NCBI RefSeq assembly: GCF_000332095.2
Contig: NZ_KI913949.1
Coordinates: 213,089 to 277,088 of the forward strand
From: Leptolyngbya sp. PCC 6406
GTDB taxonomy: Bacteria > Cyanobacteriota > Cyanobacteriia > Phormidesmidales > Phormidesmidaceae
Direction of reading: 5' to 3'
DNA: 64,000 nt
Below, one piece after another: positions 50,096 through 59,435 of the stretch. Numbering within the stretch: position 1 is the first letter of the stretch; every line of letters starts with the position of its first letter. A program made the translations under genes and the position numbers. The notes under the pieces were generated by a model, which was not told the origin of the DNA, did no database searches, and saw only the letters and a program-made list of their open reading frames with translations.

Positions 50096-51160
50096 ATGGA
50101 GTCCTCCCAATTTCCGTCTTCCCCGCCCTTAGCGGTCCATCGCATTCTCGACGCCAACCTAGATCGGGCTCGGGAAGGTCTACGTATCCTCGAAGACTGG
50201 TGTCGTTTTGGCCTCAACCACCGGGAGCTGACCGACACCTTCAAGCACCTGCGCCAGGAACTGGCCCAGTGGCACACTCCGGATCTGCGCCGCGCCCGTG
50301 ACACCCCCGGTGATCCCGGCACGAATCTTACCCATCCTCAGGAGGAAACCCGTACTAGTCTCAGCCACCTGCTCCAGGCGAACTTCTGCCGAGTAGAGGA
50401 GGCGCTGCGGGTGCTGGAGGAATATGGCAAGCTATATAACCCGGCTCTGGGATCCGCCTGCAAGCAGATGCGCTATCGGGTCTATGCCCTAGATAGCGAC
50501 TTGATGGGCTACAGTCGCCATCAGCAGTTGCATCAAGCTCGGGCCTATCTGGTGACGGCCCCCACGGAGAATCTGGTCACGGTGGTGGAGGCGGCGCTGC
50601 AAGGGGGACTGCGGCTGGTCCAGTATCGGGATAAGGATGGGGATGATTGCGATCGCATTCTCCTAGCCCAGCACCTGAAGGAGCTATGTCATCGCTATGG
50701 AGCCCTATTCCTCATCAACGATCGCGTAGACCTAGCCCTAGCGGTAGATGCCGATGGCGTCCACCTGGGGCAGAAGGATCTGCCCATTGCTATCGCCCGC
50801 CAACTCCTTGGTCCCCATCGCATCATTGGTCGTTCCACCACCAATCCCGAGGAAATGGCTCGTGCTGTGGCAGAGGGAGCCGACTACATCGGCGTGGGTC
50901 CCGTCTATGCCACCCCCACCAAGCCGGACCGGGCAGCGGCGGGACTAGACTACGTCAGCTATGCTGCCCAACACGCTCCCCTCCCTTGGTACGCCATTGG
51001 TGGCATTGACCAGGACAATCTCCCAGAGGTGATGGCAGCGGGAGCCCAGCGGGTCGCAGTGGTGCGGGCTATCATCCAAGCCGCCGACCCCACCCAAGTT
51101 ACCCAACAGGTCATTGCCCAGTTAAATGTCCCCAGTCAAGACATCGTTCCCCATGGTTGA
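50096..51160 (+). CDS. thiE: Thiamine-phosphate synthase with cyanobacterial N-terminal extension
   Basis: 354 residues from ATG 50096. The C-terminal half (about 145-345) is the TIM-barrel thiamine-phosphate pyrophosphorylase that joins HMP-PP and carboxy-thiazole phosphate: LRLVQYRDKD, LFLINDRVDLALAVDADGVH, LGQKDLPI, IIGRSTTNPEEM, IGVGPVYATPTK and YAIGGID contain the phosphate- and magnesium-binding residues. The N-terminal 140 residues (ILDANLDRAREGLRILEDWC then LLQANFCRVEEALRVLEEYG) form a helical domain found in cyanobacterial ThiE proteins. It overlaps thiS by eight bases, so the two are translated from one mRNA. Confidence 0.96.
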   Translation: MESSQFPSSPPLAVHRILDANLDRAREGLRILEDWCRFGLNHRELTDTFKHLRQELAQWHTPDLRRARDTPGDPGTNLTHPQEETRTSLSHLLQANFCRVEEALRVLEEYGKLYNPALGSACKQMRYRVYALDSDLMGYSRHQQLHQARAYLVTAPTENLVTVVEAALQGGLRLVQYRDKDGDDCDRILLAQHLKELCHRYGALFLINDRVDLALAVDADGVHLGQKDLPIAIARQLLGPHRIIGRSTTNPEEMARAVAEGADYIGVGPVYATPTKPDRAAAGLDYVSYAAQHAPLPWYAIGGIDQDNLPEVMAAGAQRVAVVRAIIQAADPTQVTQQVIAQLNVPSQDIVPHG

Positions 51161-51365
51161 TACGGTCTCCCTCCAGGTCAACGGCGAAGCCCACACCTGC
51201 CCGCCCCAGACTGCCCTGCCCGCCTTCCTGGCCGATCTGGGCCTGAACCCCCGCTTGGTCGCGGTGGAATACAACGGCGAAATTCTACACCGTCAGTTTT
51301 GGGACACCACCTATCTCAAAGCAGGAGATCGCCTTGAAGTGGTCACCATCGTCGGCGGCGGGTAG
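51153..51365 (+). CDS. thiS: Sulfur-carrier protein ThiS
   Basis: 70 residues from ATG 51153, which overlaps the end of thiE by 8 bases. A ubiquitin-like beta-grasp protein ending in DRLEVVTIVGGG; its terminal Gly-Gly is the site of thiocarboxylate formation that gives the thiazole sulfur. VAVEYNGEILHRQFW is the typical central region. Together with ThiE it shows this is a thiamine biosynthesis operon; thiG and other genes are elsewhere. Confidence 0.95.
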   Translation: MVDTVSLQVNGEAHTCPPQTALPAFLADLGLNPRLVAVEYNGEILHRQFWDTTYLKAGDRLEVVTIVGGG

Positions 51366-51675
51366 GCGATTGCTACCCGTAACCCCTTTGCCACAGGGCG
51401 CAGTAGGGGGCCGTAGTCTCTCTCAAGCAGTCTCTCTCAACGAGAAGGATTTCCGCGTTACAAAGTTTACCGTTCCTTCACAACCTCTACCTGCAATGGA
51501 GCGTCTAATCCAATGGAGCGCCTAAGTTGTCTCGCTAAAGCTGGAAAAAAGATGGACTGCCTAACCTAACCTGAGTTCGACTTAAGCTTCGCTGCCCATC
51601 CGCCAGGGAATAAATTGCCCTAGCTCATAGCAGAAGTCCGTTAAAACGGACTAGCCCCCTATCCCCAGCCCAGCT

Positions 51676-51713
51676 TCCAGTCCATTTTTAATGGCCATTA
51701 AAAATGGACTGGA
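51676..51713. repeat. Perfect 38-bp palindrome
   Basis: TCCAGTCCATTTTTAATGG (51676-51694) is followed immediately by its exact complement (51695-51713), with no loop. It lies in the thiS to PEP-CTERM gap (51366-51818), where no gene is visible. Confidence 0.9.
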
Positions 51714-51717
51714 GCCT

Positions 51718-51756
51718 GTCACCCTGTCGGGAATTTTGAATTCCCGACAGGGTGAC
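51718..51756. repeat. Second perfect inverted repeat, 18-bp arms
   Basis: GTCACCCTGTCGGGAATT (51718-51735) and its exact complement (51739-51756) with a 3-base loop, four bases after the preceding palindrome. Confidence 0.9.
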
Positions 51757-51818
51757 AGCGTTGATCCCGAATTGGCGTTAACCTAGCTCTCCCTAATTCT
51801 TCGTCATCCCACGGACCT

Positions 51819-52700
51819 ATGCCTCTCATGCCCTATTCCCGTTCTATTGCTACTGTTCTGATGTCTACGGCGGCAGTGATTGCGATCGCACCGCCGGGAC
51901 AAGCATTTCGACTGTATTTTGGGGAAGATCTCAACAACAGCCCTACCAGTCCCCTGAGCGCTGTCCCCAATTCAGCGGCGGCAGAAGTTGAGTTTTTGTC
52001 TGGGTTAGTAGGGGTCGATACGGCCACCTTCAACAACTTGCCCGTCAATACGCGGGGGCCTCTGACCCTGGACTTTACCGGAGTTGGGTCAGCTACCCTC
52101 TTAGGAGATGGCATCGTGCGATCGGTAGCCCCCGGTACCACCAACGGATTTGGCCGCTACGCGGTCGCGGGCAGCAATTTTTGGGAAGCGAATGCCGCCA
52201 ATGATGCCTTTGCGATCCAATTCGCCAGCCCGGTGGCGGCCTTTGGGTTCTACGGCGTGGATCTGGGAGATTTTGGTGGCCTGCTGAACCTAAACCTGAA
52301 TTTGGCAACGGGAGGCACTCGCACCGTTAGCGTGCCTAACACCGTGGGATCTAATGGCAGCACCGATGGCTCTGTACTCTTTTTTGGTTTAATTGCTGAG
52401 GATGAAACCGAGCTGTTCCAGAGCATTTCCTTCAACATGAGTGCCCCTGGCGTTGGGGTATTTGCAGATATTTTTGCCTTTGACAAGATGACCGTGGGCA
52501 GCCTCGCCCAGGTGGTGCAGCCGGAGTCTCCTGTGGAAGAACCGGAGCCCGTTGAATCGGAACCGGAACCCCCAGTGGGGGTTGTTCCCACTCCCCAGGC
52601 GGTGCCGGAACCCGGTTTGGTCACCACATTGGTTTTGTTGGGTCTTGGGGCAATGGTCTCCCGCCAGCCTTGGGCGATTGCGCGATCGCGGCAACAGTGA
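51819..52700 (+). CDS. PEP-CTERM exported protein
   Basis: 293 residues. Signal peptide (SIATVLMSTAAVIAIAPPGQ, cleavage near QAF), a beta-sandwich domain of unknown kind (LTLDFTGVGSATLLGDGIVR, FAIQFASPVAAFGFYGVDLG), a Pro/Glu-rich linker (EEPEPVESEPEPPVG), and a C-terminal PEP-CTERM anchor: AVPEPGLVTTLVLLGLGAM followed by basic residues. The FGFYGVDLGDF pattern resembles other extracellular cyanobacterial PEP-CTERM proteins. It would need an exosortase, not found in this window. Start ATG 51819; alternative 51828. Confidence 0.88.
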   Translation: MPLMPYSRSIATVLMSTAAVIAIAPPGQAFRLYFGEDLNNSPTSPLSAVPNSAAAEVEFLSGLVGVDTATFNNLPVNTRGPLTLDFTGVGSATLLGDGIVRSVAPGTTNGFGRYAVAGSNFWEANAANDAFAIQFASPVAAFGFYGVDLGDFGGLLNLNLNLATGGTRTVSVPNTVGSNGSTDGSVLFFGLIAEDETELFQSISFNMSAPGVGVFADIFAFDKMTVGSLAQVVQPESPVEEPEPVESEPEPPVGVVPTPQAVPEPGLVTTLVLLGLGAMVSRQPWAIARSRQQ

Positions 52701-52911
52701 GTCTAGCTACTTTGGGCACTTCGACGCCAGCCGGGGATCCGCCCGTCTAAAGGCGGTGTAAAGCGGTGTCGGAGCAGTCGGGGAAAGCGTTAAATTGGTA
52801 CCAGATGATGAAGCTGGGATCCTAAAATTGGTTCTCCCTAAAGGACTAAATTAGTCTCGATCTCGATGCTGTCATCTCAGCTTTTACCGGCGGAGACCCT
52901 TAGACACACCC

Positions 52912-53859
52912 ATGGTTCAAAAATTCTTTAGCCCTCTCAAATCCCTCATGGCCCTTGCCCTAGCGGCGGTGCTGGTGTTTGGCCATGCCGACAGCGCCCT
53001 AGCTGCTCGCGGCGGCGGTCGCATTGGTGGCGGCGGGTTTCGGACACCCAGTCGCACCCTAACCCAGCCTCGGTCCTACCGCAGCCCTGCTGGGGGAGGC
53101 TATTACCCCGGTGGTGGCTTTGGGTTTCCCTTTTTGATCCCGCTGTTTGGATTTGGGGGCGGCTTTGGCGGTCTATTTGGGATTTTGCTATTCCTAGGGT
53201 TAGCTAACTTTTTGGTGAACGCCCTGCGGAATTTCCGGGGTGGTGAGGGTGAAACGGAGAGCTACAATCCCAGCGTGACTGTGTCCCAACTGCAAATTGG
53301 CCTGTTGGCGGAGGCCCGCTCTCTGCAAGAAGACCTCAACCGCATGGCCCTCTCTGCCGATACGTCCTCTGCCCAGGGGCTAACCCAGGTGTTGCAAGAG
53401 GCTAGTCTGGCCCTCCTGCGCCATCCCGAATATTGGCACTATGCCGCCGCCAGTACCCAGCGCACGGGGCTAGCCAGCGCGGAGCAGACCTTTAACCAGT
53501 TGGCCCTAGGGGAGCGCAGCAAGTTCAGTGCCGAAACCCTCTCCAACGTCAACAGCCAGATTCAGCAGGGATCTGTTCAGCAGGGATCAGTACAGACGGA
53601 TGGGGCTACCGCTGCCCTAATCGCCGATGGTGACCCCGGAGAATACATCGTGGCCACAGTGATTGTCGCTACCCAGGGCAAGCTAGAACTACCTCGCATC
53701 TCTGGACCTCAGGAGGTGCGCCAAGCCCTGAGCCAACTGGGGGCAGTTGCCAGCGATCGTCTGTTGGCGGTGGAAATTCTCTGGACGCCCCAAGTTTCTG
53801 GGGAAACCCTCACTGCCGATGAAATGGTAGCAGCTTATCCCAGTTTGACCCTGATCTAG
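52912..53859 (+). CDS. DUF1517 membrane protein
   Basis: 315 residues. Signal or first helix (MALALAAVLVFGHADSALAA), Gly/Arg-rich linker (RGGGRIGGGGFRTPSRTL), a second glycine-phenylalanine-rich hydrophobic segment (GFPFLIPLFGFGGGFGGLFG to about 100), and a soluble DUF1517 domain with SVTVSQLQIGLLAEARSLQE then ASLALLRHPEYWHYAAAS and DGDPGEYIVATVIVATQGKL. Family members are present in cyanobacteria and chloroplasts (thylakoid-associated); function unknown. A short GGATCTGTTCAGCA-type duplication is visible near 53570-53590. Confidence 0.92.
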   Translation: MVQKFFSPLKSLMALALAAVLVFGHADSALAARGGGRIGGGGFRTPSRTLTQPRSYRSPAGGGYYPGGGFGFPFLIPLFGFGGGFGGLFGILLFLGLANFLVNALRNFRGGEGETESYNPSVTVSQLQIGLLAEARSLQEDLNRMALSADTSSAQGLTQVLQEASLALLRHPEYWHYAAASTQRTGLASAEQTFNQLALGERSKFSAETLSNVNSQIQQGSVQQGSVQTDGATAALIADGDPGEYIVATVIVATQGKLELPRISGPQEVRQALSQLGAVASDRLLAVEILWTPQVSGETLTADEMVAAYPSLTLI

Positions 53860-53888
53860 GGAGTGGGATTACGAGTACGGGGCTATTA

Positions 53889-53915
53889 CCGGGATGCAGC
53901 AAGCCTGCATCCCGG
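53889..53915 (+). terminator. Hairpin after DUF1517 gene
   Basis: CCGGGATGCAG (53889-53899), loop CAAGC, and the complement CTGCATCCCGG (53905-53915), followed by a T-rich segment (CTACTTTAATTAAT). A likely terminator about 30 bases after the stop. Confidence 0.7.
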
Positions 53916-54047
53916 CTACTTTAATTAATATTTCAAGGGAATTATTTCAACAAAAAATTAGATATGAACAATCCGATCCATCCCCTACCTGGGATAGGAC
54001 TCATGCAGTAAGCTGAAATCTAAAGCAAATCTAAAGAGCGGAGCGCT

Positions 54048-54257
54048 ATGAACCCTTATCTGATGCGTCAGTTGTGGTCTCTGATCGAAGCCTCCCACAC
54101 CAGTCTCCTATTGTCCCTAGACGACACGAGTCTGGTGCGCTGGTTAATAGACCGCATTTCGGGCGAACAATCCCTCAATCCCATTGAGGCAGACACCCTC
54201 AGTCATTACATCCAATCTCGCATCTCCCTGATTCGGGACGTGGCAGATAGCCGTTAG
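54048..54257 (+). CDS. Small conserved hypothetical protein
   Basis: 69 residues, soluble and helical (LMRQLWSLIEASHTSLLLSL, then SLVRWLIDRISGEQSLNPIE). I cannot assign a function. It is a short protein of the kind conserved in many cyanobacteria, with acidic C-terminal half (ADTLSHYIQSRISLIRDVAD). AGCGGAGCG lies upstream of the ATG. Transcribed alone between the DUF1517 gene and the amino-acid-binding protein. Confidence 0.7.
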   Translation: MNPYLMRQLWSLIEASHTSLLLSLDDTSLVRWLIDRISGEQSLNPIEADTLSHYIQSRISLIRDVADSR

Positions 54258-54500
54258 GGCTATCCCTGTCGCTCATCTTGCGATCGCAATAGACCGCAAA
54301 CAGTCCGTCTTTTCACGCAGAGATGTTGCTAATTTGTTCTGCACGACCGGCAAAGTGTGATCTATGATGCAAAAATATTTCACTAGGCATTGGAATGTGA
54401 AGCAAATTGAAGCATTTCAATGCTGGATAAGGGTCTTGGATTGTGCGATCGCCCTTTTCTAAATGAGTGATGTGTATTTGGAAGTGAGCGAGGTGTGAAG

Positions 54501-55571
54501 ATGAAAAAATGGGGTTTACTTGGCTTGGCCGCAGCCCTTACTCTAGCCGCCTGTGGAGGTGGGGATGCAGTGGGTGACGGTTCTGCCCCTGGTGGGGGAA
54601 CCGCTGGTGGTTCCGGTGGTGGTAGCCGTTTGCAGACTGTGTTGTCCCGTGGGCAACTGATTTGCGGCGTGGATGGCGGCATCCCTGGTTTCAGCTTTGT
54701 GGATGAGAGCGGAACCTTCTCCGGCCTGGATGTGGATGTCTGTCGGGCCGTAGCCGCTGCCCTATTTGGAGATGCAAATGCGGTGGAATTTCGTCGCCTA
54801 GACTCCACCGAACGTTTTACGGCCCTGTCCGGCGGTGAGGTAGACATGCTCTCCCGTAACACCACTTGGACCATCAGCCGTGACACCAGTGTGGGCCTTG
54901 AATTTGCCCCCACCACCTTCTTTGATGGTCAAGGGATGATGGTGCGGGTTGATAGCGGTATTGCCAGCCTAGAGGACTTTGGCGGGAAGGCGGTTTGTGT
55001 GGAAACAGGAACCACTACCGAGCTCAACCTAACAGACCAAATGCGGAGTCTAGGGGTTGATTTTGAACCCGTAGTCTTCCAGGATGCGGACGCCGCCTAC
55101 GCCGCCTATGACGAAGGCCGCTGTGAAGGCATGACCTCCGACAAGTCCCAGCTTGTGGCTCGTCGCAGCACTTTGCCCAATCCTGACGAGCACACCCTGT
55201 TGGAAGTCACTATGTCCAAGGAGCCCCTGGGTCCTGTGACGGTGAACAACGATTCAGACTGGTTTGACGTGGTGAAGTGGGTCACCTACGGCCTGATCCA
55301 AGCTGAGGAGTTTGGTATCACCTCTGCAAACATTGCTGACTTTGCGGGTAGTGAAGATCCCAACATCGCCCGTTTCCTGGGAGAAGAAGGCACCCTGGGC
55401 AGCGATATGGATCTGCCCAATGACTTCATGTATCAGGTGATTTCCCAAGTGGGCAACTACGGGGAAATCTATGAAACCAACCTGGGTAGTGACTCCCAGT
55501 TCAACCTAGAACGCGGTCAAAACGCCCTTTGGACTGAGGGTGGTCTCATGTATGCGCCCCCCTTCCGCTAA
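54501..55571 (+). CDS. Amino-acid ABC transporter substrate-binding lipoprotein
   Basis: 356 residues from ATG 54501. A lipoprotein signal ends in LTLAAC (Cys18), followed by a Gly/Ser linker. It is a bacterial extracellular solute-binding family 3 protein of the AapJ/BztA type: LICGVDGGIPGFSFVDESGT, FSGLDVDVCRAVAAALFGD, FTALSGGEVDMLSRNTTWTI, and the late DVVKWVTYGLIQAEEFGITS. It binds general L-amino acids (glutamate, glutamine and others). The permease and ATPase genes are not next to it. A strong terminator follows. Confidence 0.93.
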   Translation: MKKWGLLGLAAALTLAACGGGDAVGDGSAPGGGTAGGSGGGSRLQTVLSRGQLICGVDGGIPGFSFVDESGTFSGLDVDVCRAVAAALFGDANAVEFRRLDSTERFTALSGGEVDMLSRNTTWTISRDTSVGLEFAPTTFFDGQGMMVRVDSGIASLEDFGGKAVCVETGTTTELNLTDQMRSLGVDFEPVVFQDADAAYAAYDEGRCEGMTSDKSQLVARRSTLPNPDEHTLLEVTMSKEPLGPVTVNNDSDWFDVVKWVTYGLIQAEEFGITSANIADFAGSEDPNIARFLGEEGTLGSDMDLPNDFMYQVISQVGNYGEIYETNLGSDSQFNLERGQNALWTEGGLMYAPPFR

Positions 55572-55617
55572 GGGGAGTGTCCTTGATCCGTTGAGGATCG
55601 CTTAAATCCGGGATAGG

Positions 55618-55667
55618 ACGGCTGGAGGACTTCGGAATATTGCCGATGAGTCCTTCAGCCGTTTTTT
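55618..55667 (+). terminator. Rho-independent terminator of the amino-acid-binding gene
   Basis: ACGGCTGGAGGACT (55618-55631) pairs with AGTCCTTCAGCCGT (55649-55662) and is followed by a run of six T (55662-55667). It ends exactly at the stop region of the convergent pentapeptide gene. Confidence 0.9.
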
Positions 55668-56004
55668 ACGGTGTACTGCACCCCACAGAAGACTTCACCC
55701 CATCCATCATGGTGGCTCCACAGAGGTTAGCGTTTTTTAGAGATACCCCGTAAAGGCGAGCATGGTGAAGGTTTGCCCCACTCAAGTTCGCGTCGCTGAG
55801 ATCAACATTGATAAAGTGCGTTCCTCGCAGGTTGGCATTGCGTAAATCTGCCCCCCGCAGGTCGAGGTGAGAAAATTCAGCCCAACTCAGCAGACAATTC
55901 GGACAGTTTCTTGTCAGGGTAAACGCCAGCTTCTGGGTGGTTTTTTCATTCGGGAGCAGGATCACAAGACTCACCGTAGCAATTAAGACGTGGCGAAGTC
56001 TCAT
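55666..56004 (-). CDS. Short exported pentapeptide-repeat protein
   Basis: 112 residues. A hydrophobic N-terminal segment (LRHVLIATVSLVILLP) may be a signal peptide or anchor. The rest is about ten pentapeptide units (DLRGADLRNANLRGTHFINV, DLSDANLSGANLHHARLYGV). Two cysteines (NCPNC) precede the repeats, in the pattern found before cyanobacterial periplasmic pentapeptide proteins, and two more (NLCGA and VGCST) follow. No function can be assigned. It converges on the terminator of the preceding gene. Confidence 0.85.
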   Translation of the reverse strand: MRLRHVLIATVSLVILLPNEKTTQKLAFTLTRNCPNCLLSWAEFSHLDLRGADLRNANLRGTHFINVDLSDANLSGANLHHARLYGVSLKNANLCGATMMDGVKSSVGCSTP

Positions 56005-56095
56005 GGCTATAGCCCTCCCCGTTCTCTGGCAACTGGGTTGATTTGCGAAAAACTTTCCCTTCTACCATGGCTTGAGAGACTGGATGGGTCAAGCC

Positions 56096-57211
56096 CTATC
56101 CCTCCGCTAGTGCCTGTCGCAGATGGTCTAGGGTGCGGCTATTTTCCTCCGGTGTGCCGATGGTGATACGAAGGCCGCCGCTGATGTGGCGTACATGGGT
56201 GCCCTGGTGGCGGAGACGGGTGAAGAGGATTTCTGGAGAAATTGCGGTGGGACGAGCGTAGAGAAAATTGGCAGCGCTGGGCCAGACGATGAAGTCTTCT
56301 AGGGTGGCTAGGGCAGCTTGCAAATGTTGACGCTGGGCCAGGAGTTCCGGGATGATGGCCAGGAGTTCTTGGCGATGGGCTAGGGCCAGACGTGCCGCTG
56401 CTTGGGAAAAGCTGGGCAGGTTGTAGGGCAAGCGGACCTTTTCCAGTACTTGGGTTAGGGTCGGGGGCGCGATTCCATAGCCCACCCGATGGGCCGCAAG
56501 GCGAAAGGCTTTGGAAAAGGTTCGGGTTACCACCCAGTTGGGACGGGTGAGAACATCCGCCACCGTCGTGTGCTGGCTGAATTCAAAATATGCCTCGTCC
56601 ACTACCACGAGAATATTAGTGGGCAACTGGTGCAGCCAATCCAGTTCCCCAGGGGTGAGGGCATTGGCGGTGGGGGAGTTGGGGTGGACCATGAACACCA
56701 TCCGCACGGGTACCGGGCTAGTTGCGATCGCAGCAGCAACCCCCTCCTCATCCACTGCGAAGGTGATGGGATCGCGCGGCACTGTCACCACGGGAATGCC
56801 CAGGGTTTGGGCCAGAATGCCATACATAGAAAAGGTGGGAGAGGCCACCAAAATCGCCCCCTCCCGTCCCCCACAGGTGGCAATCAGCAGAGAGCGAATC
56901 AGTTCATCGGAACCGTTACCGACGGAAATGTGCTCGGGGCCAATGGTGCCCTTCCCCAGATCCGCCGACTCGATAACGTAATCCGCGATCGCGGATTTTA
57001 GCCCACCATGGCCGCCGTCAGGATAGCGGTTTGCGGCAATCTCCTGCTGATAGCTCCAGGCCAGCTTTGCCTTCAGCTCAGCCGGGAGGTCGTAGGGACA
57101 CTCGTTTGTATCTAAGACATCTACAGAATTGGACGGAGGGCCATCGGCTGCTGGAGGCTGGACACGATAGGCGGCAAATTCCGCCAAGTCTGGACGCAAA
57201 AAGGACACCAT
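56096..57211 (-). CDS. hisC: Histidinol-phosphate aminotransferase
   Basis: 371 residues, a class I/II PLP-dependent aminotransferase. It converts imidazole acetol phosphate to histidinol phosphate in histidine synthesis, and may also act on aromatic 2-oxo acids. The start [20 protein letters not shown], the [14 protein letters not shown] cofactor loop near 97, [15 protein letters not shown] near 205 (Asp-Tyr) and [20 protein letters not shown] near 233 (the PLP lysine) identify it. A stand-alone gene. Confidence 0.95.
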   Translation of the reverse strand: MVSFLRPDLAEFAAYRVQPPAADGPPSNSVDVLDTNECPYDLPAELKAKLAWSYQQEIAANRYPDGGHGGLKSAIADYVIESADLGKGTIGPEHISVGNGSDELIRSLLIATCGGREGAILVASPTFSMYGILAQTLGIPVVTVPRDPITFAVDEEGVAAAIATSPVPVRMVFMVHPNSPTANALTPGELDWLHQLPTNILVVVDEAYFEFSQHTTVADVLTRPNWVVTRTFSKAFRLAAHRVGYGIAPPTLTQVLEKVRLPYNLPSFSQAAARLALAHRQELLAIIPELLAQRQHLQAALATLEDFIVWPSAANFLYARPTAISPEILFTRLRHQGTHVRHISGGLRITIGTPEENSRTLDHLRQALAEG

Positions 57212-57420
57212 GGCGCGGGGAGAGATGGGCTCAACAAGATTTCATTATGACGCGCTCAAGGAAATGACCCTGCAATCCAGACTGGTTTCTCTCGGATTTG
57301 CCCCTGTCTGGGCGAAGAAGAAGGTAATATCTGCCCCCGCCCCTGAGCCCAGTCGCCTGCGCTGCTCTGGGTCCTACAGGCTGGCCTGAATCCTTATTAA
57401 CGCCACTAGGGTGAACCGTT

Positions 57421-57951
57421 ATGACCTTTGAATTTCGCCAGACCGTTGCCTTTGAATATCAGCGTACTATCCACTTAGCTGACACTGATGCGGTAGGGAT
57501 AGTCTATTTCAGCAATGGGTTGGTCTTTTGTCACGAAGCCTACGAAGCGTCTCTGGAGGCGATGGGCATCGACGTACGTACATTTTTTGCCCAGAGCAGC
57601 GTCGCTGTGCCCGTAGTTCACGCCGAGATTGACTTTCGCCTACCGCTACATTGTCGAGCCACAATTACGATTCAACTCTCACCACAGCTTCTCGATTCCC
57701 ATAGCTTTGAGATCAGCTACCGTATGACCAACACAGAAGGACGGTTAGTCGCCACCGGCCTCACCCGTCATGTATGCCTGGAGCACATCAGCCGTCAGCG
57801 CTGCGCCCTACTGCCCGAGTTGACCCGTTGGCTCCAGCAGTTCTCTGACGCGGTTCATCATCTGAATCAGTACGAACCACAGGAACTGGTCTACACGGAA
57901 ATGAATGGTCAAGACAATGGCCAGGGAACTGCGACGCTAGTCGCTCCCTGA
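57421..57951 (+). CDS. Acyl-CoA thioesterase, likely DHNA-CoA hydrolase
   Basis: 176 residues of the 4HBT hotdog fold. HLADTDAVGIVYFSNGLVFC near residue 20 contains the Asp of the active site (DTDAVG), and the middle VVHAEIDFRLPLHC is typical. It closely resembles the cyanobacterial 1,4-dihydroxy-2-naphthoyl-CoA hydrolase (MenI, Slr0204-type), which makes the precursor of phylloquinone for photosystem I. About 40 residues at the C-terminus (LVYTEMNGQDNGQ) are not conserved in my memory of that family. Followed by a strong palindromic terminator. Confidence 0.85.
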   Translation: MTFEFRQTVAFEYQRTIHLADTDAVGIVYFSNGLVFCHEAYEASLEAMGIDVRTFFAQSSVAVPVVHAEIDFRLPLHCRATITIQLSPQLLDSHSFEISYRMTNTEGRLVATGLTRHVCLEHISRQRCALLPELTRWLQQFSDAVHHLNQYEPQELVYTEMNGQDNGQGTATLVAP

Positions 57952-57993
57952 GGTTCTGAACAGGATCGTAATGGCTGTCAGAGACAAAATTTC

Positions 57994-58030
57994 AAAAGCA
58001 GGAGGGCGCGATCGCGCCCTCCTGCTTTTT
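57994..58030 (+). terminator. 36-bp perfect palindrome with HIP1 centre, terminator
   Basis: AAAAGCAGGAGGGCGCGA (57994-58011) is directly followed by its exact complement (58012-58029), which runs into TTTTT. The centre is GCGCGATCGCGC. It should terminate transcripts from both directions. Confidence 0.85.
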
Positions 58031-58079
58031 ATTAGGTACGACTATTCATGGAAAAATGGAACCCGCTCAAGCCCTAAAG

Positions 58080-58211
58080 CTAGGGCGTGTGGACAATTAA
58101 CGAGGAAACCCTTGCAGGGTAGGTATAACCACGCCCACCCTACTGAGCCAAGCTAGGGGCTGCAACCGCCCCATAACCAGGAATCTAGCTTTGATTGTCC
58201 ACCGACCCTAG
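58080..58211. mobile_element. Family D repeat element, copy 1
   Basis: From CTAGGGCGTGTGGACAATTA to the complementary GATTGTCCACCGACCCTAG. The termini are an imperfect inverted repeat, both closing at CTAG. The left 40 bases recur at 62810 (GTGGACAATTAACGAG, then AAACCCTTGC and GGGTAGG). It lies four bases from the end of the SLH gene. Confidence 0.75.
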
Positions 58212-58214
58212 ACT

Positions 58215-59435
58215 CTATGGCGCTGGGCGAGTGCAGTCATAGAGACGCACAATGGCCGCCGAAGCATAGTTTCGTAGAGCAGTCGCCTCAGGATGGAAGG
58301 CTTGGCCCGACTCATTCAAAGGTGTCGCCACCTGGCAATAGCCAGACATCATAGTGATTAGATCCCGACCCCAGTGACCGCCGATATCCGTGAAACTTCT
58401 AGCCGTATGGGTCGGTGCCAAAGTCGTCGGCAACCCGGCCAACTGTTGCTCATACTCCGCCATTCGACGCAGCATGGCCATCAGTTCTACCCGCTTCACC
58501 GGAGCCCCAGGACGAAATGTCCCCGCTTGGTCCCCTGCCACAATCCCTAAACGGGCAACAAAGTTGATTTTAGCCGCACTCCAGCGCGTCGTAGGCACAT
58601 CTGGAAAGACCTGAGCCCCCACCTGGGTTGGCACCATGATCTGGGGATATTTCTTCGCCATCGCCTCCACAATCATGGAAACCGCCTGCTCCCGCGTTAC
58701 CCCCTCCCGAGGGCCAAAGCGGCCATCCCCAAAGCCGGCAATGAAACCAATATCTACCGCCCGAGCAATCTCAGTGGCATAGACATCACCGCGAATGTCG
58801 GCAAAGGGCAAAGTTGCTGGCGGTGTCGGGGTTGGCGTTGTGGGGGGCTCAACCACAACGGGTCCGTCTTGGGCCAGCAACTGGGCCAAAGTCAGGTTGT
58901 TAGTGAAATAGTTGTGGCCCAGCGTCCGCCCCTCAAAGGTACGCTTGGTCAGCCGCCAGCCCGGATTCAAGACAATTTGGGTAAATCCAGTGCTGCTGAT
59001 GCCCCCGGCACGGCCAATCTGGAGAGAGGAACTGCCGTCAGTGGGTATGCCTAACAGCAGGAGATCGTTACCGCTCTGACGAATTTGGAGGCGATAGCGG
59101 ACCCCTAAGTCCTCATTGCCAACGCGGATGGAGTAGCCATTGGTATCCGCCGCCCGACTGCAAATGCCTGAGAAGTCGAAGGTCGTCCACAGGGGATTCA
59201 CTTCCCCCGGATTAGAGCCAACAATTTCAAAGCAGGGGCGGGCATCGCTGATCTGCTCAACTACATAGAGACGATGAGGGACGAGGGTTGTCCCCGGTGC
59301 AGCTACCGTTAGGACTCGGCTCTGATCAATTTCCTGGGTGCCATAGGTCTGAGCTGATGCGCTGCTTAGACCGCCTAATACCCCGACAGTCGCTGCGGCC
59401 AAGGCCACAAGATTCAATTTCATCGCAGATTTCAT
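58215..59435 (-). CDS. SLH-domain protein with DUF3747 domain
   Basis: 406 residues. Signal peptide (LVALAAATVGVLGGLSSASA). The N-terminal domain (about 35-185; QEIDQSRVLTVAAPGTTLVP and VEQISDARPCFEIVGSNPGE) is DUF3747-like. A Thr/Pro-rich linker (VVEPPTTPTPTPPATLPF) leads to three S-layer-homology repeats: FADIRGDVYATEIARAVDIG, FPDVPTTRWSAAKINFVARL and FTDIGGHWGRDLITMMSGYC. SLH domains bind pyruvylated secondary cell-wall polymers, so the protein is anchored in the envelope. Complete in length. Confidence 0.92.
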   Translation of the reverse strand: MKSAMKLNLVALAAATVGVLGGLSSASAQTYGTQEIDQSRVLTVAAPGTTLVPHRLYVVEQISDARPCFEIVGSNPGEVNPLWTTFDFSGICSRAADTNGYSIRVGNEDLGVRYRLQIRQSGNDLLLLGIPTDGSSSLQIGRAGGISSTGFTQIVLNPGWRLTKRTFEGRTLGHNYFTNNLTLAQLLAQDGPVVVEPPTTPTPTPPATLPFADIRGDVYATEIARAVDIGFIAGFGDGRFGPREGVTREQAVSMIVEAMAKKYPQIMVPTQVGAQVFPDVPTTRWSAAKINFVARLGIVAGDQAGTFRPGAPVKRVELMAMLRRMAEYEQQLAGLPTTLAPTHTARSFTDIGGHWGRDLITMMSGYCQVATPLNESGQAFHPEATALRNYASAAIVRLYDCTRPAP

